From assembly GCA_049323435.1 (NCBI GenBank), contig JBMOMX010000017.1, positions 62,001-126,000 of the forward strand: DNA of 64,000 bases, read 5' to 3'. Under the pieces are notes generated by a model. The model searched no databases, was not told the DNA's origin, and saw only the letters and a program-made list of their open reading frames with translations. Shown one piece after another: positions 35,418 through 43,778 of this stretch. Position 1 is the first letter of the stretch, and each line of letters opens with the position of its first letter. The position numbers and the translations under genes are program-made. The DNA is from UBA11222 sp049323435 (GTDB lineage Bacteria; Pseudomonadota; Alphaproteobacteria; UBA11222).

Positions 35418-36080
35418 TCAGGCCAATGGCGGCACTCTGGTATAATTGACCGGGTCCGCGGGCGGGGCGCTGCGTTCCAGTATTTCCAGCGTGGCGGCGA
35501 CATCGCGCAAGGGCAGCGCGCCGAGACAGGCTTCCGGCAATTTCCACCAGGCCGCCCGGATCAGGCGCGCCCGTATGGCCTCGTCAAAGCGGTAGCGCAA
35601 CAGCCGGGCGGGAACCCCCGCCATGATGGCGTAGGGGGGCACGTCTTTGGTGACCACCGCCGTTGCGCCGATGACCGCGCCGTCGCCAATTTGTACGCCG
35701 CGCTTGATAAACACATTATCGCCAATCCAGACATCATTGCCGATATGGGTTTCGCGCAATCCATCCTCCCGGTCCGGGTTGGGCGCACCCTGGTCGCTCG
35801 CGGCCAGCAGGCCAAGATGCGTCGTCATATAATTCAGTGGATGATGCGGGGCGGCGATGGTGACCTTGCGCCCCATCGAGCAATAACGCCCGATGACCGT
35901 GTGTTCCCGGATTACCCCCTCATTCAGGAAGCTGTTGCGGCCGATCCGCACATTCTGGCCGATATTCACAGAACCCAGGGTAACCACCGGCTCAAAGTAA
36001 AATGGCACATTGATGCGCGTGTCCGGCAGTATGGACAGACCCGCGGGAAGCTGGATGGGGGCGGTTTGGGTGGTGGACAT
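35418..36080 (-). CDS. Left-handed beta-helix acetyltransferase (CatB/Vat-like xenobiotic acyltransferase family)
   Basis: A 220-residue protein with hexapeptide repeats (IGQNVRIGRNSFL, IGNDVWIGDNVFI, IGDGAVIGATAVV) that form the LbH trimer fold, an internal loop with HHP (about 77-79) containing the likely catalytic His, and the C-terminal GVPARLLRYRFDEAIRARLI...WW pattern typical of the CatB/streptogramin acetyltransferase branch. It acetylates a hydroxyl group using acetyl-CoA. Many chromosomal members act on sugars or unknown acceptors, so antibiotic resistance should not be assumed. It is divergent from the next plus-strand gene across 139 bases. Confidence 0.82.
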   Translation of the reverse strand: MSTTQTAPIQLPAGLSILPDTRINVPFYFEPVVTLGSVNIGQNVRIGRNSFLNEGVIREHTVIGRYCSMGRKVTIAAPHHPLNYMTTHLGLLAASDQGAPNPDREDGLRETHIGNDVWIGDNVFIKRGVQIGDGAVIGATAVVTKDVPPYAIMAGVPARLLRYRFDEAIRARLIRAAWWKLPEACLGALPLRDVAATLEILERSAPPADPVNYTRVPPLA

Positions 36081-36219
36081 AGGCGATTCCGGCTAACAGG
36101 GAAAGCCGGATAGTGGCTGCGAACTGGTTAATCGTCTGCTAAGATGCGGGTCAAACCCGATTTATCCGGACAGGCAAATGGCCTGAAAGCGGATAGATCA
36201 TAAATAATGGGGGCCAAAA

Positions 36220-37602
36220 ATGGCCGAACCGGCAAGAAACCAGGATGCGATAGATCTGCTGCGGGCCCGCTTTGGCGCGCGCCTGTCCACATCGGCTGCG
36301 GTGCGCGAACAGCATGGCAAGGATGAGTCCTATCACGCCCCGCAATCGCCTGACGCGGTGGTGTTCGCCCAGTCCACCGATGAGGTTGTTGAGATCGTGC
36401 GCATCTGCGCGGCACACGCGACGCCGGTCATTGCGTTTGGCGCGGGCACCTCGCTTGAAGGGCATGTGGCGGCGGTACACGGCGGCGTGTGTATTGACCT
36501 CACCGGCATGAATAAAATCCTGTCGGTGAATGCCGAAGATGGCGATTGCGTGGTCGAGGCCGGCGTCACCCGCAAAACCCTTAATGAATATATCCGCGAC
36601 ACGGGTCTGTTCTTTCCGATTGATCCCGGCGCCGACGCCACGCTGGGCGGCATGGCGGCGACCAGCGCCTCAGGCACCAATGCGGTGCGCTATGGCGGGA
36701 TGCGTGAAAATGTGCTGGGCCTGACGGTGGTGATGGCCGATGGCCGCGTGGTGCGCACGGCGCGCCGGGCGCGTAAAAGCTCCAGCGGCTATGATCTGAC
36801 CCGGCTGTTTACCGGCTCCGAAGGCACGCTCGGCGTTATCACCGAAGTGACGGTGAAGCTGCACCCGGTGCCCGAGGCGATTTCGGCCGCCACCTGCCGC
36901 TTCCCAGATATATTAAGCGCGGTCAACGCCACCATCGCCACGATCCAGTCCGGCCTGCCGGTGGCGCGCATCGAACTGATCGATGAAATTTCGGTCGCCG
37001 GCATCAACAAATATTCCGGCCTTGATCTGGTGGAACAGCCGACACTGTTTCTGGAATTTCACGGCACCGAAGCGGGCGTGCGCGAACAGGCGCAACGCTT
37101 TGGCGAAATAGCGGCGGAACATGGCGGCGGCGCGTTTGACTGGGCGACGAAAACCGAGGCCCGCACCAAATTGTGGGAGGCGCGCCACACCGCCTATTAC
37201 GCCTCGCTTGCCATGTATCCGGGCAAAAAGGGGATGCCGACCGATGTGTGTGTGCCGATCTCGCGCCTGGCCGAATGTATCGCGGAAACCAAACGCGATC
37301 TGAACGCCAGCGGCATCGAAGCGCCGATTATCGGCCATGTCGGCGATGGCAATTTCCATACGCTGCTGATTTTTGACCCGGACAATCCGGAAGAAGTGGC
37401 GCGCTGCAAGGCGTTTAACGAACGCCTCATTCTGCGCGCGCTGGCGATGGATGGCACCTGCACCGGCGAACATGGCATCGGCTATGGCAAGCTTCCTTTC
37501 ATGCAGGCCGAACATGGCGAGGCGGTCAGCGTCATGCGCGCCGTCAAACTGGCGCTCGATCCGCATAATCTGATGAACCCGGGGAAAGTGGTCCGGGTAT
37601 GA
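36220..37602 (+). CDS. FAD-linked oxidoreductase, D-lactate dehydrogenase (cytochrome)/GlcD-like
   Basis: A 460-residue flavoprotein of the PCMH/FAD-oxidase C family. FAD-binding segments include FGAGTSLEGHVAA, the DPGADATLGGMAATSASGTNAV block and TGSEGTLGVITE. The C-terminal domain has GHVGDGNFH and CTGEHGIGYGKL, with His residues expected at the active site. The closest recalled relatives are D-lactate dehydrogenases (LDHD) that pass electrons to cytochrome or quinone; glycolate oxidase subunit GlcD is the main alternative, but no GlcE/GlcF genes are adjacent. Start at 36220 follows a GGGGGCC sequence. Confidence 0.88.
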   Translation: MAEPARNQDAIDLLRARFGARLSTSAAVREQHGKDESYHAPQSPDAVVFAQSTDEVVEIVRICAAHATPVIAFGAGTSLEGHVAAVHGGVCIDLTGMNKILSVNAEDGDCVVEAGVTRKTLNEYIRDTGLFFPIDPGADATLGGMAATSASGTNAVRYGGMRENVLGLTVVMADGRVVRTARRARKSSSGYDLTRLFTGSEGTLGVITEVTVKLHPVPEAISAATCRFPDILSAVNATIATIQSGLPVARIELIDEISVAGINKYSGLDLVEQPTLFLEFHGTEAGVREQAQRFGEIAAEHGGGAFDWATKTEARTKLWEARHTAYYASLAMYPGKKGMPTDVCVPISRLAECIAETKRDLNASGIEAPIIGHVGDGNFHTLLIFDPDNPEEVARCKAFNERLILRALAMDGTCTGEHGIGYGKLPFMQAEHGEAVSVMRAVKLALDPHNLMNPGKVVRV

Positions 37603-37617
37603 TGGAGGACAGAATCG

Positions 37618-37713
37618 TCATTGCGAGCCGAAGGCGAAGCAATCCAGGAGTCATAGGGAAAAGCTTTCGTTTGTGACTTCTGGATTGCCACGGCGCTTCG
37701 CGCCTCGCAATGA
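37618..37713. repeat. 96-base palindromic repeat element (TCATTGCGAG ... CTCGCAATGA)
   Basis: Terminal arms TCATTGCGAG (37618-37627) and CTCGCAATGA (37704-37713) are perfect complements. A second pair, GCAATCCAG (37639-37647) and CTGGATTGC (37680-37688), continues the stem. The CATTGCGAGC...GCAATCCAG sequence is a dispersed repeat type known from many bacterial genomes. It sits directly after the flavoprotein stop and could end its transcript as a long hairpin, though no T-run follows. It overlaps an apparent upstream extension of the DUF2283 frame, which supports the later start there. Confidence 0.75.
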
Positions 37714-37744
37714 CAGAAAATACAGGGTAGAGGGCAGAAGACAA

Positions 37745-37954
37745 GTGCTAAAGCGGATAAAATTATGGTTCGACGCCGAAGCTGACTTCCTGGAAGTGCG
37801 CTTCTCCGATGCTGTGGGCTATGAAAGGGAAACGGCGAACGATGCGGTGATGGCGCGTCTGGATGCTCAAGGGAACGTAATCGGATTCAGCGTTCTTGGA
37901 GTCAGCCGCTTCCGGAAAGAAAAGCCGCTGGAAGCTGAGTTGCCAACGGCATGA
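37745..37954 (+). CDS. DUF2283-family small protein
   Basis: A 69-residue protein with the DUF2283 pattern: DAEADFLEVRFSD, then a charged segment, then DAQGNVIGFSVLG. The family is of unknown function and is often found near toxin-antitoxin genes and mobile DNA. The GTG at 37745 is chosen because in-frame sequence upstream lies in a palindromic repeat. GGGCAGAAG in front may act as a weak ribosome-binding site. No DUF4258 partner is adjacent. Confidence 0.7.
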   Translation: MLKRIKLWFDAEADFLEVRFSDAVGYERETANDAVMARLDAQGNVIGFSVLGVSRFRKEKPLEAELPTA

Positions 37955-38038
37955 GGGAATAGGCGGCGTATTCAATATTGAGCATGTGATGATGAAACCG
38001 TTAAGTCAGGGATATTCTCTTTATCGCGGGGAGACAAA

Positions 38039-38926
38039 ATGGCACCGAAGAAAATGTTGGTGAAGCCTTCGAATGCCGATTTCTGGATGGTTGCGGCAGG
38101 TCTTATAGTTACGGCAATAAATGGCGCGATTGCCTTCTATGGATGGAGTTCTGCCAAATCGATAGGTGAATATGAAGCTACCGCCCAGTCGAAACTAAAG
38201 TCGATACAATTGGTCGCGGAGCGCGGCTATGTTCTTTACGCAAAAGCTGCGGAGAGGGAGTTCATTGATCTAGTTGCAAGTAGTCCTGGCATTGAATTTA
38301 CGGGGGTTGCTGCCAATTCTGCGAAAGAAAGTGTCAGGGAATACAAACGCACTCTTGATATTCTCGAAAAAGAAATCGCAGCGGAAAATCTCCAGCCTAC
38401 GCAGCATCTCATGGAAGGCTATCTTAACATAGTTGATGGAGACTGCAAAAGCGCCATTAGAAATTTGGAGATGTATTCGAAAGATATCTCCATTAAATAT
38501 TTGCTTCTCTCCACAGCCCATATGAGGTGCGGCAATATAAATAAATCAATTGAATTGAACAACAAAGTTCGCGATTTGCCCGTTACCAAGCCGAGTGATA
38601 GAATTAAAGCTAAAGCTCTGAATAATAATGGTAATGCTATGGTTAAGATGGGGCAGCTTGATGATGCTATCACCTATTATCTTGATGCGCTAAGTGCAGA
38701 TCCTTCACTTTACACTGTTAGATACAATCTTTCGGCAGCTTATAGCAAGCAGATGAATCAACAAGAAGCTCTACGTTGGTTGTGCAAATACGAGGCCTCG
38801 TCGGACGCCAACGTTATCAACGAGGTGGAATCAGACCCGGATAACGAATTCGTTGAGTTAATTAAGTATCTAGGGTCGAATTGGAAAACCAAGTTAGCTA
38901 AGCAACTGATCGATTGCGACAAATAA
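38039..38926 (+). CDS. Membrane-anchored TPR-like protein of unknown function
   Basis: A 295-residue protein with one N-terminal membrane helix (about 16-38, FWMVAAGLIVTAINGAIAFYGW), an intervening helical segment and TPR-like helices, clearest at about 190-245 (KALNNNGNAMVKMGQLDDAITYYLDALSADPSLYTVRYNLSAAY). TPRs usually hold other proteins; the partner is unknown. Codon use is AT-richer than neighbours and includes many codons rare in the rest of the window, a sign of recent acquisition. GGGGAG lies about 10 bases before the ATG. Nothing nearby suggests a pathway. Confidence 0.65.
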   Translation: MAPKKMLVKPSNADFWMVAAGLIVTAINGAIAFYGWSSAKSIGEYEATAQSKLKSIQLVAERGYVLYAKAAEREFIDLVASSPGIEFTGVAANSAKESVREYKRTLDILEKEIAAENLQPTQHLMEGYLNIVDGDCKSAIRNLEMYSKDISIKYLLLSTAHMRCGNINKSIELNNKVRDLPVTKPSDRIKAKALNNNGNAMVKMGQLDDAITYYLDALSADPSLYTVRYNLSAAYSKQMNQQEALRWLCKYEASSDANVINEVESDPDNEFVELIKYLGSNWKTKLAKQLIDCDK

Positions 38927-39015
38927 TCTAGCGAAGAGGGAGCGAGACGTGAATAAGAAATGGTAGGAAAATTTGAATGAAAAAATAAGTGGACACCATT
39001 TAGAGGGAACGGCAA

Positions 39016-40191
39016 ATGCAGACATTCAGTTTCGACCCCGTAGAATTGCCGCCCGCGGCGGCGGAATTGCGCCTGGAGGTGCGGGCGTTTCTGGCCGAGC
39101 ACAATGCCAAGCGCAGCCCGCTCGACCGGGCGCAAAGCTGGAGCGGCTCGGACCCGGAGTTCAGCCGCAAAATGGGCGAGGCGGGCTTTATCGGCATGGT
39201 CTGGCCGAAAAAATATGGCGGGCATGAACGCACCTCGTTCGAGCGCTATGTGATGCTGGAGGAAATGCTGGTGGCGGGCGCTCCGGTGGGGGCGCATTGG
39301 GTGGCCGACCGGCAAAGCGGCCCGTTGCTGCTGCGCTTTGGCACCGAGGAACAACGCCAGAAATATCTGCCGCCGGTGACGCGCGGCGAAATGTTCTACT
39401 GCATCGGCATGTCCGAACCCGACAGCGGCTCCGATCTTGCCTCGGTGCGCAGCAAGGCGGTTAAGGTCGATGGCGGCTATCTGATTAGCGGGCGCAAAAT
39501 CTGGACCAGCGGCGCGCACACTGCGCATGTGATGATCGGCCTGTTCCGCACCGGCAAACCCGACGGCCGCCAGGAAGGGCTGACGCAATTTCTGATCGAT
39601 CTGCGCGACACCGACGGCACGGACCTGAAAGCCAAAAATAATATTCTGGTGCGCCCGATCCGCAGCCTGCTGGGCGAGCATCATTTCAACGAAGTGGTGT
39701 TTGAAGAAGCGTTTGTGCCCGACAGCGCCGTGGTCGGCAAACAGGATAATGGCTGGTCGCAGGTGATGTCGGAACTGGCGTTTGAACGCAGCGGGCCGGA
39801 ACGCTATCTGTCCAGCATTCAACTGGTGCTGGAAATGATCCGGGAACTGTCGAAAAATCCATCGCCGCAGGGCCATGTTGCAATCGGGCGGCTGATTGCG
39901 CATCTCTCCACCTTGCGGCAGATGTCGGTGTCGGTCGCCGCCAAGTTGAATGCGGGGCTCGATCCGGCGCTGGAAGGCTCCATCGTCAAGGATCTGGGCG
40001 CGGTGTTCGAACAGGAAATCCCCACCATTGCGCAACAGATTTTCAATATTGAACCGCGCATCGGCGCAGGCGCCAGCGATCTGGAACAGGTGTTGGGGTT
40101 TCTGGTGCAGAACAGCGTGTCCTATTCTATGCGCGGTGGCACACGGGAAATTTTGCGCGGCATTATCGCGCGCGGTCTTGGATTAAGGTAG
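39016..40191 (+). CDS. Acyl-CoA dehydrogenase, probable large subunit of a heteromeric enzyme
   Basis: A 391-residue flavoprotein. It has the N-terminal helical domain (GFIGMVWPKKYGG), the FAD/substrate loop MSEPDSGSDLAS, the second beta domain and the C-terminal signature SMRGGTREILRGIIARGLGLR (split here: SMRGGTREIL, then a basic tail). It resembles the large partner of paired acyl-CoA dehydrogenases (pimeloyl-CoA or steroid-side-chain type) that form hetero-oligomers with a shorter divergent subunit. That shorter subunit lies at 43779-44858, separated by the metal-transport genes. The substrate is unknown. Confidence 0.88.
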   Translation: MQTFSFDPVELPPAAAELRLEVRAFLAEHNAKRSPLDRAQSWSGSDPEFSRKMGEAGFIGMVWPKKYGGHERTSFERYVMLEEMLVAGAPVGAHWVADRQSGPLLLRFGTEEQRQKYLPPVTRGEMFYCIGMSEPDSGSDLASVRSKAVKVDGGYLISGRKIWTSGAHTAHVMIGLFRTGKPDGRQEGLTQFLIDLRDTDGTDLKAKNNILVRPIRSLLGEHHFNEVVFEEAFVPDSAVVGKQDNGWSQVMSELAFERSGPERYLSSIQLVLEMIRELSKNPSPQGHVAIGRLIAHLSTLRQMSVSVAAKLNAGLDPALEGSIVKDLGAVFEQEIPTIAQQIFNIEPRIGAGASDLEQVLGFLVQNSVSYSMRGGTREILRGIIARGLGLR

Positions 40192-40260
40192 GAATTTCCG
40201 GGCGCGCCGGCGGCGTTGCAATTTCAATGCTTTCAGCTATTGTGCCTTAAAGGCCGCAGC

Positions 40261-40554
40261 ATGAAAATCAGAAACCTTGGCATTATACTGTCACTTGCCT
40301 TCTTCCTCGCCGCACAGGCGTTGGGGATTGCGCATGCGGCTGAATATGGGCCAGGCAAGCACAAGCATCATGGCCATGTCTGCGATATTTATCTTTCCAC
40401 GGATCAGGCCAAGTCCTCCCCGCCTCTGCTTCCTTTGCTGTTTCCTTCTGGATACAATGACGTAGTTTTTATTGTTAACGTTTCCGTGGCGCTTTCGGGC
40501 GGTAAATATTCCGCAGCCCTTCCACGCGCGCCGCCCGCCACTCTCCCCATCTAG
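40261..40554 (+). CDS. Small exported histidine-rich protein (DUF2946-like)
   Basis: A 97-residue protein with a signal peptide (about 1-26, ending in AHA) and then a short metal-binding-looking stretch, GKHKHHGHVCDIY, followed by a hydrophobic segment and a RAPPA-like C-terminus that recalls DUF2946. The His/Cys cluster and the position ahead of metal-uptake genes suggest zinc or another transition metal as ligand; this is inference. The gene starts 69 bases after the acyl-CoA dehydrogenase stop. The ATG at 40261 gives the signal peptide; an upstream in-frame start would add a Cys-rich unlikely leader. Confidence 0.6.
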   Translation: MKIRNLGIILSLAFFLAAQALGIAHAAEYGPGKHKHHGHVCDIYLSTDQAKSSPPLLPLLFPSGYNDVVFIVNVSVALSGGKYSAALPRAPPATLPI

Positions 40555-40629
40555 CTAATCCTATTCAATCAAGACACCCCGCAGCCTCATGGGCCGCAGG
40601 TGCATTAGCTTATCTTTGAGGAGAATGTG

Positions 40630-41985
40630 ATGCGATACCAAGTCGTCGCAGTTCCGGCTGCGCTTATATCCCTGCTTTTGAACGGCGCTGCCCTGGCGGC
40701 GCAAGATAACGATATCCAGGCCATGAAAGCTGAAATCCAGTCCATGCGGCAATCCTATGAAAGCCGCATTGCGGAACTGGAATCGAAGCTTTCTAAAATT
40801 GAAAGTCAGAAACCATCCGCGCCGCAGGCAGTTTCCGGTTCGCCTGCGCCAGCGGGGAATTCAGGCCGCAACATACATGATAACAGCTTTAATCCTTCCA
40901 TCGGCGTAATTCTCAATGGCAGGTTTGGCGGTTATTCCGAAGACAATTCATCCATTACCGGATTTGCCATTGGCGAAGAAGGCGAAAGGGGAAAAGAGGG
41001 CTTTGCGGTTGATGAATCTGAACTCAATTTTTCCTCGAATGTGGATGACAAATTCTATGGCAGCGTCACGGCGGCCATCGTCCGCGAAGGAAACGAGGAC
41101 AAGATTGAACTGGAAGAAGCCTATATCCAGACCCTGCCCGGCATGGGGCTGCGCAACGGCGCGAATGTAAAGGCCGGGCGCGCGCTCTGGACGCTCGGAT
41201 ATCTGAACGAGCAGCATTCGCATACTGACGATTTCGCGGACCGTCCCTTGCCTTACCGTGTTTTTCTGAACAATGCGTATAATGATGACGGGGCGGAAGT
41301 CTCCTACGTGCTGCCAACGAGCTTTTATTCGGAGATCGGCGGCGGTGTGTTTCGTGGCGATGATTTCCCGTTTGGCGGCGCAAGCGGCGGCGGCTTTGAC
41401 GCCTGGTCGGCATTTGCCCGGATCGGCGGCGATATTGGTGAAAATCAAAGCTGGCGGCTTGGCGGTTATACGCTGTCAGGCGATACGGGCGGGCGCGCCG
41501 GAAACGGGGAAAGCGTAAACTTTACCGGCGACAGCAATCTATATGCAGCCGATCTGCGCTATGTATGGGCGCCCACCGGCAATCCGCGCGAGCAGGAGGT
41601 GACGCTGCAGGGGGAGTATTTCTGGCGCAGCGAGGATGGCGCCTATGAAGATTTTGCAGCGGCAACCGGCGAAGTGGCGTTCGACGAACATGCGCGCGGC
41701 TGGTATGCGCAGAGCGTCTATAAATTTTTGCCGCAGTGGCGACTTGGCTATCGCTACAGCAGGCTGAAAACACCGGATGTTCCTGTTGGTTTGCTGACGA
41801 GCGCGCTCGATGCAGAAGGATATCGTCCGGAAGCCCATGCCGTAATGGTTGACTGGACGAACAGCGAGTTCAGCCGGGTGCGCCTGCAATATAATCACGA
41901 AGAACTGTCGCGCTCACAGAACGACGATCAGATTCTTCTGCAATATATCATGAGCATTGGCGCGCATGGCGCGCATAAATATTGA
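40630..41985 (+). CDS. Outer-membrane beta-barrel protein with N-terminal coiled coil, in metal-uptake module
   Basis: A 451-residue exported protein: signal peptide (about 1-22, ending ALAA), a coiled coil (about 27-58, MKAEIQSMRQSYESRIAELESKL split by heptads), then a region of alternating amphipathic strands and aromatic turns ending in an aromatic C-terminal strand (GAHGAHKY is less typical of a barrel end). This is the layout of trimeric or porin-like outer-membrane channels found next to metal ABC transporter genes. GAGGAG precedes the ATG at 40630. It overlaps nothing upstream and is followed directly by the substrate-binding protein gene, so it may let metal cross the outer membrane. 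Confidence 0.7.
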   Translation: MRYQVVAVPAALISLLLNGAALAAQDNDIQAMKAEIQSMRQSYESRIAELESKLSKIESQKPSAPQAVSGSPAPAGNSGRNIHDNSFNPSIGVILNGRFGGYSEDNSSITGFAIGEEGERGKEGFAVDESELNFSSNVDDKFYGSVTAAIVREGNEDKIELEEAYIQTLPGMGLRNGANVKAGRALWTLGYLNEQHSHTDDFADRPLPYRVFLNNAYNDDGAEVSYVLPTSFYSEIGGGVFRGDDFPFGGASGGGFDAWSAFARIGGDIGENQSWRLGGYTLSGDTGGRAGNGESVNFTGDSNLYAADLRYVWAPTGNPREQEVTLQGEYFWRSEDGAYEDFAAATGEVAFDEHARGWYAQSVYKFLPQWRLGYRYSRLKTPDVPVGLLTSALDAEGYRPEAHAVMVDWTNSEFSRVRLQYNHEELSRSQNDDQILLQYIMSIGAHGAHKY

Positions 41986-41996
41986 AGGGGGCTGGC

Positions 41997-42908
41997 ATGA
42001 AACACATTCTTCCCCTTGTTAGCTTTCTGGGGCTGATACTCGCCGCCCCATTCAGTGCGCAGGCCAAAGTTAACCTGTTCGCCTGCGAGCCGGAATGGGC
42101 GGCGCTGGCGCGCGAAATTGGCGGTGATGAAGTGGAAATATTCACCGCCACCACCGCGCGGCGGGACCCGCATTATGTGCGCGCAAAGCCAAGCCTGATC
42201 GCGGCGATGCGCAAGGCTGATCTGGTCGTCTGCACCGGCGCCAGCCTGGAAACCGGCTGGCTGCCGGTCCTGTTACAGAAGTCAGGCAAGGCCAGCATCC
42301 AGCCGGGCGGCGTTGGTTTGCTCTACGCCGCAGAACTCGTGCGGCTGCTTGATATACCAGACAGGCTTGACCGCGCCGAAGGTGATATTCACCCTGAAGG
42401 CAATCCACATATGCATCTTGACCCGCACAATATTGCACTGGTGGCCGCCGCACTGACTGAACGGCTCAAACTTGTGGATGCGGCCAACGCCAGTTCCTAT
42501 CAGGCGGGTTTCGACGCTTTTTCGCAAAAGTGGCGGCAGGCCGTGCAACGCTGGGAAACAGAAGCAGCTGAACTGAAGGGCGTATACGTGGTCGCGCATC
42601 ACAAATCCTTTGCTTATCTGCTTGATTGGCTGGGGATGCGCAAGGCACTGACCCTGGAAGCAAAAGCTGGCATTCCTCCCGCAGCGTCGCATTTGCAATC
42701 GCTGTTGCAGACATTGAGGCAAGATCCGGCAAGGTTGATTATCCGCACGCCGTATGAGCCGGATGATGCAAGTGAATGGCTGTCGGAAAAGACAGGGACG
42801 CCTGCTTTGGTGTTGCCGTTCACCGTCGGGGGCGACGCCAAAAGCGGTGATCTGTTCGCGCTGTTTGATCGCACCATCAGCCTGCTGAAGAGTGCCAACG
42901 GTGTTTGA
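41997..42908 (+). CDS. Metal ABC transporter substrate-binding protein (ZnuA/cluster 9 family)
   Basis: A 303-residue periplasmic protein with a signal peptide (about 1-22, ending AQA). It has the two-lobe architecture of the A-1 metal-binding family: DPHYVRAKPS with the first His ligand, ADLVVCTGASLETGWLP, the PHMHLDPHN motif with the second His, and AHHKSFAYLLDWLGM with the third. These His positions favour zinc. AAGGGGG precedes the ATG at 41997. Gene order couples it to an outer-membrane protein and a permease; the His-rich loop seen in many ZnuA proteins is short here. Confidence 0.85.
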   Translation: MKHILPLVSFLGLILAAPFSAQAKVNLFACEPEWAALAREIGGDEVEIFTATTARRDPHYVRAKPSLIAAMRKADLVVCTGASLETGWLPVLLQKSGKASIQPGGVGLLYAAELVRLLDIPDRLDRAEGDIHPEGNPHMHLDPHNIALVAAALTERLKLVDAANASSYQAGFDAFSQKWRQAVQRWETEAAELKGVYVVAHHKSFAYLLDWLGMRKALTLEAKAGIPPAASHLQSLLQTLRQDPARLIIRTPYEPDDASEWLSEKTGTPALVLPFTVGGDAKSGDLFALFDRTISLLKSANGV

Positions 42909-43668
42909 CGGCGATATGGCCGTGATTGTGGGGCCGGCATTTGCCGCCGGTCTCATGATTGCGCTGACACATGCGCCGCTTGGCATCGCTGTATTAAAAC
43001 GCGGCATTATCTTCATTGATCTGGCGATTGCCCAGATAGCCGGGCTGGGCGCGTTGGCGGCTGGGCTCTGGTGGAGCCAGGCGGAATGGTGGATGGTGCA
43101 GGGCGCGGCGCTTTCAAGCGCGTTCTGCGCCGCTTTTTTCTTTCATGTGATCGAGCGTTTCCTGCCGGAATTTCAGGAAGCAATCATAGGCTGCGGTTTC
43201 GTGCTGGCGGCGTCATTGGCAATTTTACTGCTGGCCGGACACCCGAATGGCGGCGAGGAAATCCAGCACCTGCTTTCCGGCCAGCTATTGTTCGTAACAT
43301 GGCCTCAGGTTGCGGTGCATGCGCCTATTTATGCAGCCATTCTGGCGCTGTGGTTTTTGCGGCCGGCAACCCGCAAGGGAATCTGGTTTTATCTGCTGTT
43401 CTCAACCGCCGTCACCCTGTCGGTTCAACTCACCGGGGTGTTTGTGGTGTTTGCCAGCCTGATTGCCCCCGCACTTGGCGCGGTCCGCCACGCAGACAAA
43501 CTTCGCGAGCTTTGCGCCGCATATGCGATCGCGCTGATCGGATTATTATCGGGTTTTGGCGCCGCCATCTTGACGGATCTGCCGCTGGGTCCGATTCTCG
43601 TGTGCAGTTTGATGCTGTCGGCTGTATGCTTTGGGCTGTGGCCAAGCGGGCGGCGATGTGTTTTATAA
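42892..43668 (+). CDS. Metal ABC transporter permease (ZnuB-like)
   Basis: A 258-residue ABC-3 family permease with about seven to eight membrane helices, including the GIAVLKRGIIFIDLAIAQIAGLG start and LLSGQLLFVTW cytoplasmic loop that contacts the ATPase. It would move metal delivered by the upstream binding protein. The start is uncertain between GTG 42892, GTG 42901 and ATG 42916; the first overlaps the previous gene by 17 bases. No ATP-binding subunit gene follows; the next gene is an acyl-CoA dehydrogenase. Confidence 0.85.
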   Translation: MPTVFDGDMAVIVGPAFAAGLMIALTHAPLGIAVLKRGIIFIDLAIAQIAGLGALAAGLWWSQAEWWMVQGAALSSAFCAAFFFHVIERFLPEFQEAIIGCGFVLAASLAILLLAGHPNGGEEIQHLLSGQLLFVTWPQVAVHAPIYAAILALWFLRPATRKGIWFYLLFSTAVTLSVQLTGVFVVFASLIAPALGAVRHADKLRELCAAYAIALIGLLSGFGAAILTDLPLGPILVCSLMLSAVCFGLWPSGRRCVL

Positions 43669-43778
43669 TTGTGATCAGGGGGCGCTATTCAGGTGAAGTT
43701 TCAGCCAGAGATGGTTTCACCGTTGTATTTGGACGCAAACTGGGGTCGAATAAATAAAAATCATTGAGGAACGCAAAA

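Noticed and set aside
38758..40035. Long minus-strand open frame opposite the acyl-CoA dehydrogenase
   Set aside because: Its composition (His/Arg/Gln-rich) is typical of an antisense shadow, and the plus-strand gene has clear family motifs.
40192..40630. Zur box upstream of the metal-import genes
   Set aside because: No clear palindrome of the GTTATA...TATAAC type could be found by eye.
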